Shown here: positions 7,532-15,729 of the stretch, in pieces
Layout of the letters: every line of letters begins with the position of its first letter
How positions within the stretch are numbered: position 1 is the stretch's first letter
NCBI RefSeq assembly: GCF_003852315.1
Contig: NZ_CP027762.1
Location: 1,965,501 to 2,029,500, forward strand
Direction: 5' to 3'
Length of the DNA: 64,000 nucleotides
Source of the DNA: Pseudomonas sp. LBUM920
Lineage (GTDB): Bacteria; Pseudomonadota; Gammaproteobacteria; Pseudomonadales; Pseudomonadaceae
The notes under the pieces: model-generated
Databases searched by the model: none
Told to the model about the DNA's origin: nothing
The model's input: only the letters and a program-made list of their open reading frames with translations
Position numbers and translations under genes: made by a program

Positions 7532-8607
7532 TGTACGTAGCCGTCAAAGGTGGCGAGCAAGCCATCGACAATGCCCACCGCCTGCTGGCGAAAAAACGCC
7601 GGGGCGATACCGCCATTCCCGAACTCAGCGTTGCACAGATCCGCGAACAACTGCCGTTGGCCGTGGCGCGGGTGATGACCGAAGGCTCGCTGTTCGACGA
7701 AGAACTCGCCGCGCTGGCGATCAAGCAAGCGGCGGGCGACCTGGTGGAAGCAATCTTCTTGCTGCGCGCCTACCGCACCACGCTGCCGCGCTTCAGCCCG
7801 AGCCTGCCGATTGATACGGCGCACATGGTATTGAGTCGACGCCTGTCGGCCACCTTCAAAGACGTGCCCGGCGGCCAGTTGCTCGGCCCGACCTTCGATT
7901 ACACCCACCGGCTGCTGGATTTTTCGCTGCTGGCCGAAGGTACATACCCAGGCCCACAAACCACGGCGGATGCGCGCATCGAAGCCTGCCCACGGGTGCT
8001 CGGTTTGCTCGCCAAAGAAGGCCTGATCCAAAACGAAGCTGACGACAACGCCAGCGTCGCCGACATCACCCGCGACCCGCTGGAATACCCGGCCAGCCGC
8101 GCCGAGCGCCTGCAAGCCCTGGCCCGTGGCGATGAGGGGTTTCTGTTGGCGCTGGGTTACTCGACCCAACGTGGCTATGGCCGCAATCACCCGTTTGCCG
8201 GCGAGATTCGCATCGGCGACGTAGAGGTGTGGATCGACCCCGAAGAACTGGGCTTCCCGGTGTGCCTGGGCAGCATCGAAGTGACCGAGTGCGAGATGGT
8301 CAACCAGTTCGTTGGTTCGGCCACGCAGCTGGCGCAGTTCACGCGTGGCTATGGCCTGGCGTTCGGGCATGCCGAGCGGAAGGCCATGGGCATGGCGTTG
8401 GTCGACCGCTCGCTGCGCGCCGAGGAATACAACGAAGAGGTGGTGTCGCCGGCTCAGCGCGAAGAGTTCGTGCTGGCCCATTGCGACAACGTCGAGGCCG
8501 CGGGCTTTGTTTCGCACCTCAAATTGCCTCACTACGTGGACTTCCAGTCCGAGCTGGAACTGATCCGCAAACTGCGCCAACCGGCCGAGGGCACGCGCCA
8601 TGAATGA
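7531..8607 (+). CDS. phnI: C-P lyase core subunit PhnI
   Basis: Nucleosidase-like subunit that, together with PhnG, H and L, displaces adenine from ATP with the phosphonate to form alpha-D-ribose-1-methylphosphonate triphosphate. 358 residues beginning MYVAVKGGEQAIDNAHRLL, the family N-terminus, with LSRRLSATFKDVPGGQLLGP in the middle and GYGLAFGHAERKAMGMALVD near the C-terminus. The end overlaps phnJ by 8 bp. Length and motifs are normal for the family. Confidence 0.95.
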   Translation: MYVAVKGGEQAIDNAHRLLAKKRRGDTAIPELSVAQIREQLPLAVARVMTEGSLFDEELAALAIKQAAGDLVEAIFLLRAYRTTLPRFSPSLPIDTAHMVLSRRLSATFKDVPGGQLLGPTFDYTHRLLDFSLLAEGTYPGPQTTADARIEACPRVLGLLAKEGLIQNEADDNASVADITRDPLEYPASRAERLQALARGDEGFLLALGYSTQRGYGRNHPFAGEIRIGDVEVWIDPEELGFPVCLGSIEVTECEMVNQFVGSATQLAQFTRGYGLAFGHAERKAMGMALVDRSLRAEEYNEEVVSPAQREEFVLAHCDNVEAAGFVSHLKLPHYVDFQSELELIRKLRQPAEGTRHE

Positions 8608-9466
8608 CCTGACTCAAACACCTGCGCGTGACCCGGCGTACAACTTTGCCTACCTCGACGAGCAGACCAAACGCATGATCCGCCGCGCCTTGCTCAAGGC
8701 CGTGGCCATCCCCGGTTACCAAGTGCCGTTCGGGGGCCGCGAGATGCCGTTGCCGTACGGCTGGGGCACCGGCGGCATGCAATTGACCGCCGCGATCCTC
8801 GGCGCCGATGACGTGCTCAAGGTCATCGACCAGGGCGCCGACGACACCACCAACGCCGTGTCGATCCGGCGCTTCTTTGCGCGCACGGCCGGTGTCGCCA
8901 CCACCGAAGCCACGCCGGAGGCGACCGTGATCCAGACCCGCCACCGCATCCCGGAAACGCCGCTGCAGGCCGACCAGATCATGGTCTACCAAGTGCCCAT
9001 CCCGGAGCCGCTGCGCTTTATCGAACCGTCGGAAACCGAGACGCGCACCATGCACGCGCTCAACGATTACGGGGTGATGCACGTAAAACTCTACGAAGAC
9101 ATCGCCACTTTCGGCCACATCGCCACCAGCTACGCCTACCCGGTAATGGTCGATGAGCGCTACGTGATGGACCCATCACCGATCCCCAAATTCGACAACC
9201 CCAAGCTCGACATGAGCCCGGCACTGATGCTGTTTGGCGCCGGGCGTGAAAAGCGCCTCTACGCAGTGCCGCCGTACACCCAAGTCACCAGCCTCGACTT
9301 TGAAGACCACCCGTTCGAGGTGCAGAAATGGGCACACAACTGCGCGATCTGCGGCAGCCACGAGTCGTTTCTCGATGAGCTGATTCTCGACGACGCCGGT
9401 ACCCAGAGTTTTGTGTGTTCCGACACCTGGTATTGCGCCCAGCGCGTGAAGGAGAACAACCAGTGA
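8600..9466 (+). CDS. phnJ: C-P lyase radical SAM subunit PhnJ
   Basis: Radical S-adenosylmethionine enzyme that cleaves the carbon-phosphorus bond of ribose-1-phosphonate-5-phosphate, releasing the hydrocarbon. 288 residues. The four cysteines of the non-canonical cluster site are intact: C248-x2-C251-x21-C273-x5-C279, exactly the spacing known from E. coli PhnJ. The early glycine-rich segment GYQVPFGGREMPLPYGWGTG contains the glycine used as a radical relay in the E. coli enzyme. Overlaps phnI upstream and phnK downstream. All catalytic features are present, so this C-P lyase should be functional. Confidence 0.97.
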   Translation: MNDLTQTPARDPAYNFAYLDEQTKRMIRRALLKAVAIPGYQVPFGGREMPLPYGWGTGGMQLTAAILGADDVLKVIDQGADDTTNAVSIRRFFARTAGVATTEATPEATVIQTRHRIPETPLQADQIMVYQVPIPEPLRFIEPSETETRTMHALNDYGVMHVKLYEDIATFGHIATSYAYPVMVDERYVMDPSPIPKFDNPKLDMSPALMLFGAGREKRLYAVPPYTQVTSLDFEDHPFEVQKWAHNCAICGSHESFLDELILDDAGTQSFVCSDTWYCAQRVKENNQ

Positions 9467-10236
9467 GCCAGCCGTTATTGCACGTGCGCGACCTGTCTTT
9501 GCTCTACGGCCCGGAAAAGGGCTGCCAGGGCGTGAGTTTTGATCTGTACCCCGGCGAAGTACTGGGAATTGTCGGCGAGTCCGGCTCAGGCAAATCCACC
9601 TTGCTCTCGCTGCTGAGCGGGCGTTTGCCACCGCAAGCCGGGAGCATTGGCTACCGCAGCAAGGACGGTGAATGGCTTGACCTCTACAGCGCCAGCGAAG
9701 CCGAGCGCCGCACCTTGCTGCGCACCGAGTGGGGCTTTGTCGAGCAGAACCCCCGTGACGGCCTGCGCATGGGGGTGTCGGCCGGCGCCAATATTGGCGA
9801 GCGCCTGATGGCCCAGGGCGTGCGCAACTATGCGCAACTGCGCGGCGCCGGTCTGGATTGGCTGGGCCAGGTGGAAATCGACCCGCAGCGCATCGATGAC
9901 CTGCCGCGCACCTTCTCGGGCGGCATGCAGCAGCGCCTGCAAATCGCCCGCAACCTCGTCTCCAGCCCACGCCTTGTGTTCATGGACGAACCCACCGGCG
10001 GTCTGGACGTGTCGGTGCAAGCGCGTTTGCTCGACCTGCTGCGCGGCCTGGTGCGTGAGCTGGATTTGGCGGTGGTGATTGTCACTCATGACCTGGCCGT
10101 GGCCCGTCTGTTGGCCGACCGCCTGATGGTGATGCGCCGCTCGCGCGTGGTGGAAACGGGGCTCACCGACCAGATCCTCGACGATCCACAGCACCCTTAC
10201 TCTCAACTGCTGGTGTCTTCGGTATTGCAGCCATGA
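9463..10236 (+). CDS. phnK: C-P lyase ABC-type ATPase PhnK
   Basis: ABC-family protein that docks on the PhnGHIJ core rather than on a membrane permease. 257 residues, start GTG overlapping the phnJ stop (GTGA). Walker A GESGSGKST, signature FSGGMQQRLQIARNL, Walker B VFMDEPTGGLDVSVQ and H-loop VIVTHDLAVA. The YGPEKGCQGVSFDLYPGEVL start and EQNPRDGLRM insert are typical of PhnK and separate it from oligopeptide transporter ATPases, to which it is related. Confidence 0.94.
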   Translation: MSQPLLHVRDLSLLYGPEKGCQGVSFDLYPGEVLGIVGESGSGKSTLLSLLSGRLPPQAGSIGYRSKDGEWLDLYSASEAERRTLLRTEWGFVEQNPRDGLRMGVSAGANIGERLMAQGVRNYAQLRGAGLDWLGQVEIDPQRIDDLPRTFSGGMQQRLQIARNLVSSPRLVFMDEPTGGLDVSVQARLLDLLRGLVRELDLAVVIVTHDLAVARLLADRLMVMRRSRVVETGLTDQILDDPQHPYSQLLVSSVLQP

Positions 10237-10955
10237 TGAATGCCTTGATCGAGGTTCGCTACCTCTCGAAAACCTTCACCTTGCACCAGCAGAACGGCGT
10301 GGTGCTCAACGTGCTGCGCGGCGTGGATTTTAGCGTGCAGGGCGGCGAATGCCTGGTGCTGCACGGCCAGTCCGGCGCGGGTAAAAGCACCTTGCTGCGC
10401 ACGCTGTACGGCAATTATCTACCGGCAGGTGGCAGCATTCGCGTAAGGCATGCCGGTGAGTGGCTGGAGCTGGTGGGCGCTGAGCCGCGTGACATTTTGC
10501 AGGTGCGCCAGCAAACCCTGGGTTACGTCAGTCAATTCTTGCGGGTGATCCCACGCGTGGCCTGCCTGGACGTGGTGATGGAGCCCGCGCTCGCCCGTGG
10601 TTGGTCCAGGGCTAACGCGCAGTCCCGCGCCGAGCACTTGCTGACGCGCCTGAATATTCCCCAACGCCTGTGGCAACTGGCGCCCGGCACCTTCTCCGGT
10701 GGCGAGCAACAGCGCGTGAATATCGCCCGTGGCTTCATGGTCGAGTGGCCAGTGATGCTGCTGGACGAGCCCACCGCGTCTCTTGACGACAACAATCGCC
10801 AGGTGGTGCTGGAACTGATGAACGAAGCCAAGGCTGGCGGCGCCGCACTGATCGGCATTTTCCACGACCGCGCCGCCCGTGAAGCGGTTGCCGACCGCCA
10901 TTTCGACATGACCCCCACGCCCGTTGCCGCAGAGGAATACGCCCATGCCCGCTGA
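10233..10955 (+). CDS. phnL: C-P lyase ABC-type ATPase PhnL
   Basis: Second ABC-family subunit, required with PhnG, H and I in the nucleosidase step and able to bind on PhnK in the C-P lyase complex. 240 residues; Walker A GQSGAGKST, signature FSGGEQQRVNIARGF, Walker B MLLDEPTASLDDNNR, and the switch region IGIFHDRAAR. The QFLRVIPRV motif after the Q-loop is typical of PhnL. ATG codons at 10233 and 10236 overlap the phnK stop; the end overlaps phnM by 11 bp. Confidence 0.94.
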   Translation: MMNALIEVRYLSKTFTLHQQNGVVLNVLRGVDFSVQGGECLVLHGQSGAGKSTLLRTLYGNYLPAGGSIRVRHAGEWLELVGAEPRDILQVRQQTLGYVSQFLRVIPRVACLDVVMEPALARGWSRANAQSRAEHLLTRLNIPQRLWQLAPGTFSGGEQQRVNIARGFMVEWPVMLLDEPTASLDDNNRQVVLELMNEAKAGGAALIGIFHDRAAREAVADRHFDMTPTPVAAEEYAHAR

Positions 10956-12090
10956 ACAGATCCTCAGTAATGCCCAGGTCGTTACGGCTGAGCGTGTGTT
11001 CCTCGGTTCGGTGGTGCTGCGCGACGGCAAGATTGTCGACATTGCCGAAGGCCGCAGCCAGTTGCCCCAGGCCCAGGATTTGGGCGGTGATTGCCTGCTG
11101 CCGGGGCTGGTGGAGTTGCACACCGACAACCTGGAAAAACACATGACCCCGCGCCCCGGCGTGGACTGGCCGTCGACCTCGGCGGTGCTCAGCCATGACG
11201 CGCAGATCATCGCGGCGGGCATCACCACGGTGTTCGACGCGGTGTCCATCGGCGATGTGAACCCCAAGGGCAACCGCATGAAGAAACTGCCGGCGATGCT
11301 CGACGCCATCGCTTCGGCAGAAGGCGCCGGGCTGACCCGCGCCGAGCACCACTTGCACCTGCGCTGCGAGCTGTGCCACCCGGATACCCTGAGCGTGTTC
11401 CGCGACCTGGTGGAAAACCCGCTGGTGCGTCTGGTGTCGGTGATGGACCATTCGCCGGGCCAGCGCCAGTTCGTGCTCGAAGCCAAGTACCGTGAGTACT
11501 ACATGGGCAAGTACCACCTCAACGACGAAACCATGGACGCGTTTATCGTGTTGCAAATGGCCAACTCCCGCGAGTACAGCGACCGCTATCGCGCGGCCAT
11601 CGTCGAGCATTGCCTGGGGCGTGGGTTGTCGGTGGCCAGCCACGATGACGCCACGTTGGCGCATGTTGAAGAGTCGGCGCGCTACGGCATGACCATTGCC
11701 GAATTCCCCACTACGCTTGAAGCAGCCCAGGGCTGCCGGGCGCTGAACATGAAAGTGTTGATGGGTGCGCCGAACGTGGTGCGCGGCGGGTCACACTCGG
11801 GTAATGTGGCCGCCGCCGGCCTGGCTGCGCAGGGATTGCTGGATATACTTTCCAGCGACTACTACCCGGCCAGCCTGTTGCAGGCCGCGTTCGTGCTGGC
11901 CGATGAGCAGGACGGCGGCGACCTGGCGCGCGCGGTCAAGATGATCAGCCTGGCACCGGCGCACGCGGCGGGCCTGACCGATCGCGGTGAAATTGCGGTG
12001 GGCCTGCGCGCTGACCTGGTCCAGGCCAAACGCCGCGAAGGGCTGCCCGTGGTGCAACAAGTGTGGCGACAAGCGAAGAGGGTGTTTTGA
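10945..12090 (+). CDS. phnM: Alpha-D-ribose 1-methylphosphonate 5-triphosphate diphosphatase PhnM
   Basis: Amidohydrolase-fold enzyme that removes pyrophosphate from the ribose-1-phosphonate triphosphate made by PhnGHIL, giving the PhnJ substrate. 381 residues. Metal-site motifs are visible: LPGLVELHTDNLEKHMTPRP, RAEHHLHLRCE, VMDHSPGQRQF and SVASHDDATLAHVEE. ATG at 10945 was chosen because it gives the usual N-terminus (ILSNAQVVTAERVF) and lies after AGAGGAA; the frame is open a little further upstream inside phnL. The stop shares its last base with the phnN start. Confidence 0.95.
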   Translation: MPAEQILSNAQVVTAERVFLGSVVLRDGKIVDIAEGRSQLPQAQDLGGDCLLPGLVELHTDNLEKHMTPRPGVDWPSTSAVLSHDAQIIAAGITTVFDAVSIGDVNPKGNRMKKLPAMLDAIASAEGAGLTRAEHHLHLRCELCHPDTLSVFRDLVENPLVRLVSVMDHSPGQRQFVLEAKYREYYMGKYHLNDETMDAFIVLQMANSREYSDRYRAAIVEHCLGRGLSVASHDDATLAHVEESARYGMTIAEFPTTLEAAQGCRALNMKVLMGAPNVVRGGSHSGNVAAAGLAAQGLLDILSSDYYPASLLQAAFVLADEQDGGDLARAVKMISLAPAHAAGLTDRGEIAVGLRADLVQAKRREGLPVVQQVWRQAKRVF

Positions 12091-12662
12091 TGGCAGGCAG
12101 GTTGATCTATCTCATCGGGCCATCGGGTTCGGGCAAGGACAGCCTGCTGGATGCCGCCCGCCCGCGCTTGGCCGAGCGCGGCTGCCGCATTGTGCGGCGG
12201 GTGATCACCCGTTCGGCCGAAGCGGTGGGCGAGGCGGCCCAGGGTGTGAGCCCGGAGCAGTTCGCCGCGATGCAGGCCGAGGACGCGTTTGCCCTCAGCT
12301 GGCACGCCAATGGGTTGTCGTACGGCATCCCGCGTGTGATCGACGACTGGCTGGCGGCGGGGGAAGACGTGCTGGTCAATGGGTCCCGCGCGCACCTGGC
12401 GCAAACCCGCGAACGCTATCCCTCGGTGCTGGTGCTGTTGCTGACGGTCGATCAAACCGTGTTGCGCCAGCGCTTGATCGCGCGGGGGCGTGAGTCGTTG
12501 GCCGATATCGAGGAGCGCCTGGCACGCAATGCGCGGTTCACCGCAGACCTGATCGCCGGCAATGGTGCGGGGCTGCTGGTGCTGGATAACTCCGGCCCGC
12601 TGGTGCATACCGTCGAGCGCTTGCTGTGCTGCCTGGATCACGGGCACTCGGCATGCGCCTGA
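12090..12662 (+). CDS. phnN: Ribose 1,5-bisphosphate phosphokinase PhnN
   Basis: Kinase that converts ribose 1,5-bisphosphate to PRPP, returning the ribose unit left after C-P cleavage to nucleotide metabolism. 190 residues, guanylate-kinase-like: P-loop IGPSGSGKDSLL at ~8-19, then VRRVITRSAEAVGE and FALSWHANGLSYGIP, the residues that in guanylate kinases bind the acceptor. Start ATG overlaps the phnM stop; end overlaps phnP by 10 bp. Confidence 0.94.
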   Translation: MAGRLIYLIGPSGSGKDSLLDAARPRLAERGCRIVRRVITRSAEAVGEAAQGVSPEQFAAMQAEDAFALSWHANGLSYGIPRVIDDWLAAGEDVLVNGSRAHLAQTRERYPSVLVLLLTVDQTVLRQRLIARGRESLADIEERLARNARFTADLIAGNGAGLLVLDNSGPLVHTVERLLCCLDHGHSACA

Positions 12663-13402
12663 CCTTGCTTGGCACCGGTGACGCGCGGCAAGTTCCGGTG
12701 TACGGCTGCGAATGCGCTGCCTGCGCCCTGGCGCGCAGCGATGAAGGGTTACGCCGCCGACCGTGCAGCGCGTTGATCGAATGTGGCGACCAGCGCTGGT
12801 TGATCGACAGCGGTTTGCCGGACCTGACCGAACGCTTCCCGCCGCGCAGTTTCAACGGGATTTTCCAGACCCACTACCACGCTGACCATGCGCAAGGTTT
12901 GCTGCATTTGCGCTGGGGCCAGGGGCTGGTGATTCCGGTGCACGGGCCGGCGGACCCGCAAGGGTTGTCCGACCTTTACAAGCACCCGGGGATTCTGGAT
13001 TTCAGCCAGCCGTTTGGCGCATTCGAAACCCGCGAATTTGGCGAGTTGCGCGTGACGGCGTTGCCGTTGCAGCACTCCAAACCCACCTTCGGTTATCTGC
13101 TGGAAGGCGAAGGTCGGCGCATCGCCTACCTCACCGACACGGTCGGCCTGCCGCCTGCCACCCTGGCCTGGCTGCAACGCGCGCCACTGGAGGTGTTGGT
13201 GCTCGATTGCTCCATGCCGCCGCAGCCCCAAGCACCGCGCAATCACAATGACGTGACGCTGGCATTGCGCAGCATTGAGCAAACAGGTGCGCAATTGGGC
13301 GTACTGACGCACGTGGGGCATACGCTGGACGCGTGGTTGCTGGAACATCGGCGCGAGTTGCCCAGGCATGTGACAGTGGCGTGGGATGGCCGGGTGCTTT
13401 GA
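12653..13402 (+). CDS. phnP: Phosphoribosyl 1,2-cyclic phosphodiesterase PhnP
   Basis: Metallo-beta-lactamase-fold enzyme that opens the 1,2-cyclic ribose phosphate released by PhnJ to ribose 1,5-bisphosphate, the PhnN substrate. 249 residues. Metal ligands: THYHADHAQG (~80-89), LQHSKPT, YLTDTVGLP, and the C-terminal LTHVGHTLD. Two N-terminal cysteine-containing segments (YGCECAACALARS) fit the structural zinc site known in PhnP. It is the last gene of the operon and is followed by a REPIN. No phnO acetyltransferase gene is present. Confidence 0.95.
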   Translation: MRLTLLGTGDARQVPVYGCECAACALARSDEGLRRRPCSALIECGDQRWLIDSGLPDLTERFPPRSFNGIFQTHYHADHAQGLLHLRWGQGLVIPVHGPADPQGLSDLYKHPGILDFSQPFGAFETREFGELRVTALPLQHSKPTFGYLLEGEGRRIAYLTDTVGLPPATLAWLQRAPLEVLVLDCSMPPQPQAPRNHNDVTLALRSIEQTGAQLGVLTHVGHTLDAWLLEHRRELPRHVTVAWDGRVL

Positions 13403-13418
13403 ACACGGCATGACGTCT

Positions 13419-13506
13419 GTGGGAGCGGGCTTGCTCGCGAATGCGGTGTGTCAGTTGAGGGATTCTTCACTGACCCAGCGCTTTCGCGAGCAAGCCCGCT
13501 CCCACA
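13419..13506. repeat. REPIN at the end of the phn operon
   Basis: Inverted REP pair filling the gap between convergent phnP and the ArsR-type gene. It may serve as 3' mRNA protection or terminator for both. Confidence 0.9.
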
Positions 13507-13515
13507 CTGTGATCT

Positions 13516-14211
13516 TTATTGTCTGCAGATTTCCATTCCAAATCGGCTTGCCAGCGCCTTGCGTCCCTTGGCCGTCAACCCCAACGCGCGACTGTCCAGG
13601 TCCTGGGTCACCCATCCACGGCGGATAACACTTTGCAGCAATGCCGCGCCCAAAGCACCGGCCAGGTGCGGGCGGCGCATGCTCCAGTCCAGGCACGAAC
13701 AGGCGAAACGTCGGCGCTGCGTGCGCAGTGCGGGCACATCGATGCCCAGCTCGGTCATGGCTTGTTCACCCGCCGCGCTCAGCTGGTAAGCGCCGTCGCC
13801 CATCAACCAGCCGCAAGCGATGAAATGGTCGTGCAGGTGCACGGCCAGGGTACCGGCCATGTGGTCGTAGCAGGTGCGCGCAAACTGCAAACGCGTGGGC
13901 GTGGTCGAGACGAAACCCCTGCTGGTGTTATGGCTGATCTGCATCAGGCCCTCGATGGCCTGCGCCACGTGCGGCCCAGCCAGGCTGTAATAGCGATGAC
14001 GTCCCTGGGTGTGCAGCGTAAGCAGGCCATCGTTCTTGAGCCTGGCCAAATGGGCACTGGCGGTCGAGGCGCTGACCTGGGCAATTGCCGCCATCTCGGT
14101 GCTGGTTCGTGCGTGGCCATCCATCAGCGAACAGAGCATTTTCGTTCGCGCGGGCTCCGCGATCGCACCCGCCACGTGTGAAAGCGCCGTGTCCTCGTCC
14201 TGAGCGTACAT
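13516..14211 (-). CDS. ArsR-type winged-helix regulator with C-terminal extension
   Basis: 231 residues. The first ~95 form an ArsR-type winged helix (LSHVAGAIAEPARTKMLCSL, AQVSASTASAHLARLKNDGL recognition helix, then the wing HTQGRHRYYSLAG). There is no ELCVC-type metal site, so a metal sensor is unlikely. The C-terminal ~130 residues include CSCLDWSMRRPHLAGALGAA, a segment shared by a group of larger ArsR-like regulators of unknown ligand. ATG 14211 is the natural start; the open frame upstream has no family similarity. It is divergent from the P450 gene with 75 bp between starts, so control of that gene is a reasonable guess. Confidence 0.8.
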   Translation of the reverse strand: MYAQDEDTALSHVAGAIAEPARTKMLCSLMDGHARTSTEMAAIAQVSASTASAHLARLKNDGLLTLHTQGRHRYYSLAGPHVAQAIEGLMQISHNTSRGFVSTTPTRLQFARTCYDHMAGTLAVHLHDHFIACGWLMGDGAYQLSAAGEQAMTELGIDVPALRTQRRRFACSCLDWSMRRPHLAGALGAALLQSVIRRGWVTQDLDSRALGLTAKGRKALASRFGMEICRQ

Positions 14212-14286
14212 ATTTCGTTCCTGAGCGAATCGTTGCCGTGTGAGAGGGCAGATAGTAACGCTTCTTTTGCAAACAGGACGTGCCCG

Positions 14287-15405
14287 ATGACACCGCTGCA
14301 AGCCGCGACCCATGCCGACCCTTACGCCTATTACGCGGCCCTCAGGCGCAACGATGAGCTGTCGTTCGATGCTGAACTGGGACTGTGGATCGCCAGTAGC
14401 GCCAGGACTGTCGAGGCCGTGCTGACGCACCCTGACTGCCTGGTACGCCCGTCACACGAGCCGGTGCCTGCGGCGATCGCGAACGGTGCGGCGGGTCAGG
14501 TGTTCGCCAGGTTGATGCGCATGAACGAGGGCGCGGCCCACCAGTGCCCCAGGGCGGTGGTCGAACCTGCACTGGCCAGGTTGGACGCGGTGCATATCGC
14601 CAGGGTGGTGACGCAAGTCAGCAGGCGCCTGCACAGCCTCGATGAGTGGATGTTTACATTGCCGGTCGCTGTGGTGGGTTCGCTGCTGGGTGTGCCTGGC
14701 GAGCGGTTGCACAGAGTCGCCGCGTTGACCCGGGATTTTGTCGCGTGTCTTTCGCCGCTGAGCAGCCAGGCTCATTTGCGCGCCGCCGATGCTGGCGCTG
14801 TACAGCTGGGGCAGCTGTTCGGTGCGGTGCTCGAGCAGACCGGGTTTCTCGAGCAGCTTCTCCAAGGCGAGTGGGGTGACCCGAATGCACTGACGCCTAA
14901 CCTGATCGGCTTGCTCTCCCAGACGTGTGAAGCGAGTGCCGGCCTGATTGGCAATACGCTGGTCACACTCGCCCGGCGGCCTGACCTGCTGGCGCACATC
15001 CAGCGCACGCCAGCTTTGGTGCCAGCGCTGGTGGAGGAGGTGGCCCGCTATGACTCGCCGGTGCAGAACACGCGGCGATTTGCGGCCGGGCCCTGCTCGA
15101 TTGGCAATCGCTTTCTAGAGAAGGGCGAAGCTGTTCTCGTGTTGCTGGCCGCTGCGAACCGGGACCCCGATGCAAACCCTGACCCGGACAGCATTCTGCT
15201 TGAGCGACCCCGCCGGCGCTTGTTCAGCTTTGGCGTTGGCAAACACCACTGCCCTGGCCAAGTGCTCGCGTTGAACATCGCATCGCAAGCGCTGCGCGAA
15301 TTATTGCGCCAGCCGAGCGTCTGGGCCGATGCTCGCCAATGCGGTTACTGGCTTTCGCTGAATGGGCGCATCCCGCGGTTTGAATGTGCAGGCCTATATC
15401 CGTAA
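14287..15405 (+). CDS. Cytochrome P450
   Basis: 372 residues, slightly short for a soluble bacterial P450. The haem-binding loop FSFGVGKHHCPGQ places the proximal thiolate at C322, and the K-helix EVAR (E251, R254) is present. In the I helix, the usual acid-threonine pair is replaced: T213 C214 E215 A216 S217, that is, the acid is kept but the proton-relay threonine is alanine. Substrate cannot be predicted; no ferredoxin or reductase gene is adjacent. Divergent from an ArsR-type regulator. It begins a stretch that reads as accessory rather than core. Confidence 0.9.
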   Translation: MTPLQAATHADPYAYYAALRRNDELSFDAELGLWIASSARTVEAVLTHPDCLVRPSHEPVPAAIANGAAGQVFARLMRMNEGAAHQCPRAVVEPALARLDAVHIARVVTQVSRRLHSLDEWMFTLPVAVVGSLLGVPGERLHRVAALTRDFVACLSPLSSQAHLRAADAGAVQLGQLFGAVLEQTGFLEQLLQGEWGDPNALTPNLIGLLSQTCEASAGLIGNTLVTLARRPDLLAHIQRTPALVPALVEEVARYDSPVQNTRRFAAGPCSIGNRFLEKGEAVLVLLAAANRDPDANPDPDSILLERPRRRLFSFGVGKHHCPGQVLALNIASQALRELLRQPSVWADARQCGYWLSLNGRIPRFECAGLYP

Positions 15406-15729
15406 CGCGAGCTGCTTCCAGGCGATCAAGTGTGTAGGGTTTTGTTTCCATGCCGAGTTTGACGCGTGAGGGTTTTCTAAACTTTATATGTTTTACAGTG
15501 TTTTAAAGTCCCTGTTTTCGGGCGAGGGTTTGAGTGTGTAGTGCGCGTATATGATTATTCTTGTGTGTGGATGTGAAGTGTATGTATCCAGTTGTTATAT
15601 GTTTGGGCGTGAAACATAGTCAGGGCTGGTGCGCGGTTTTTTGATGTGGGAGGTTAGTTTGGCGGTTAAGTAGGTTGCCGCGTCCTGGGCCCTGTTTCGG
15701 GTCGGCTTAATGTTTTCAAAGGATGTTAT
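15406..15729 (+). other. AT-rich gap before the serralysin gene, no gene seen
   Basis: 324 bp with clearly lower GC than both sides and many TTT, TAT and GTGT runs. No convincing coding frame. AAGGA at 15718-15722 is the probable ribosome site of the following gene. The region probably holds its promoter, but I cannot point to one reliable -35/-10 pair. Confidence 0.6.
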
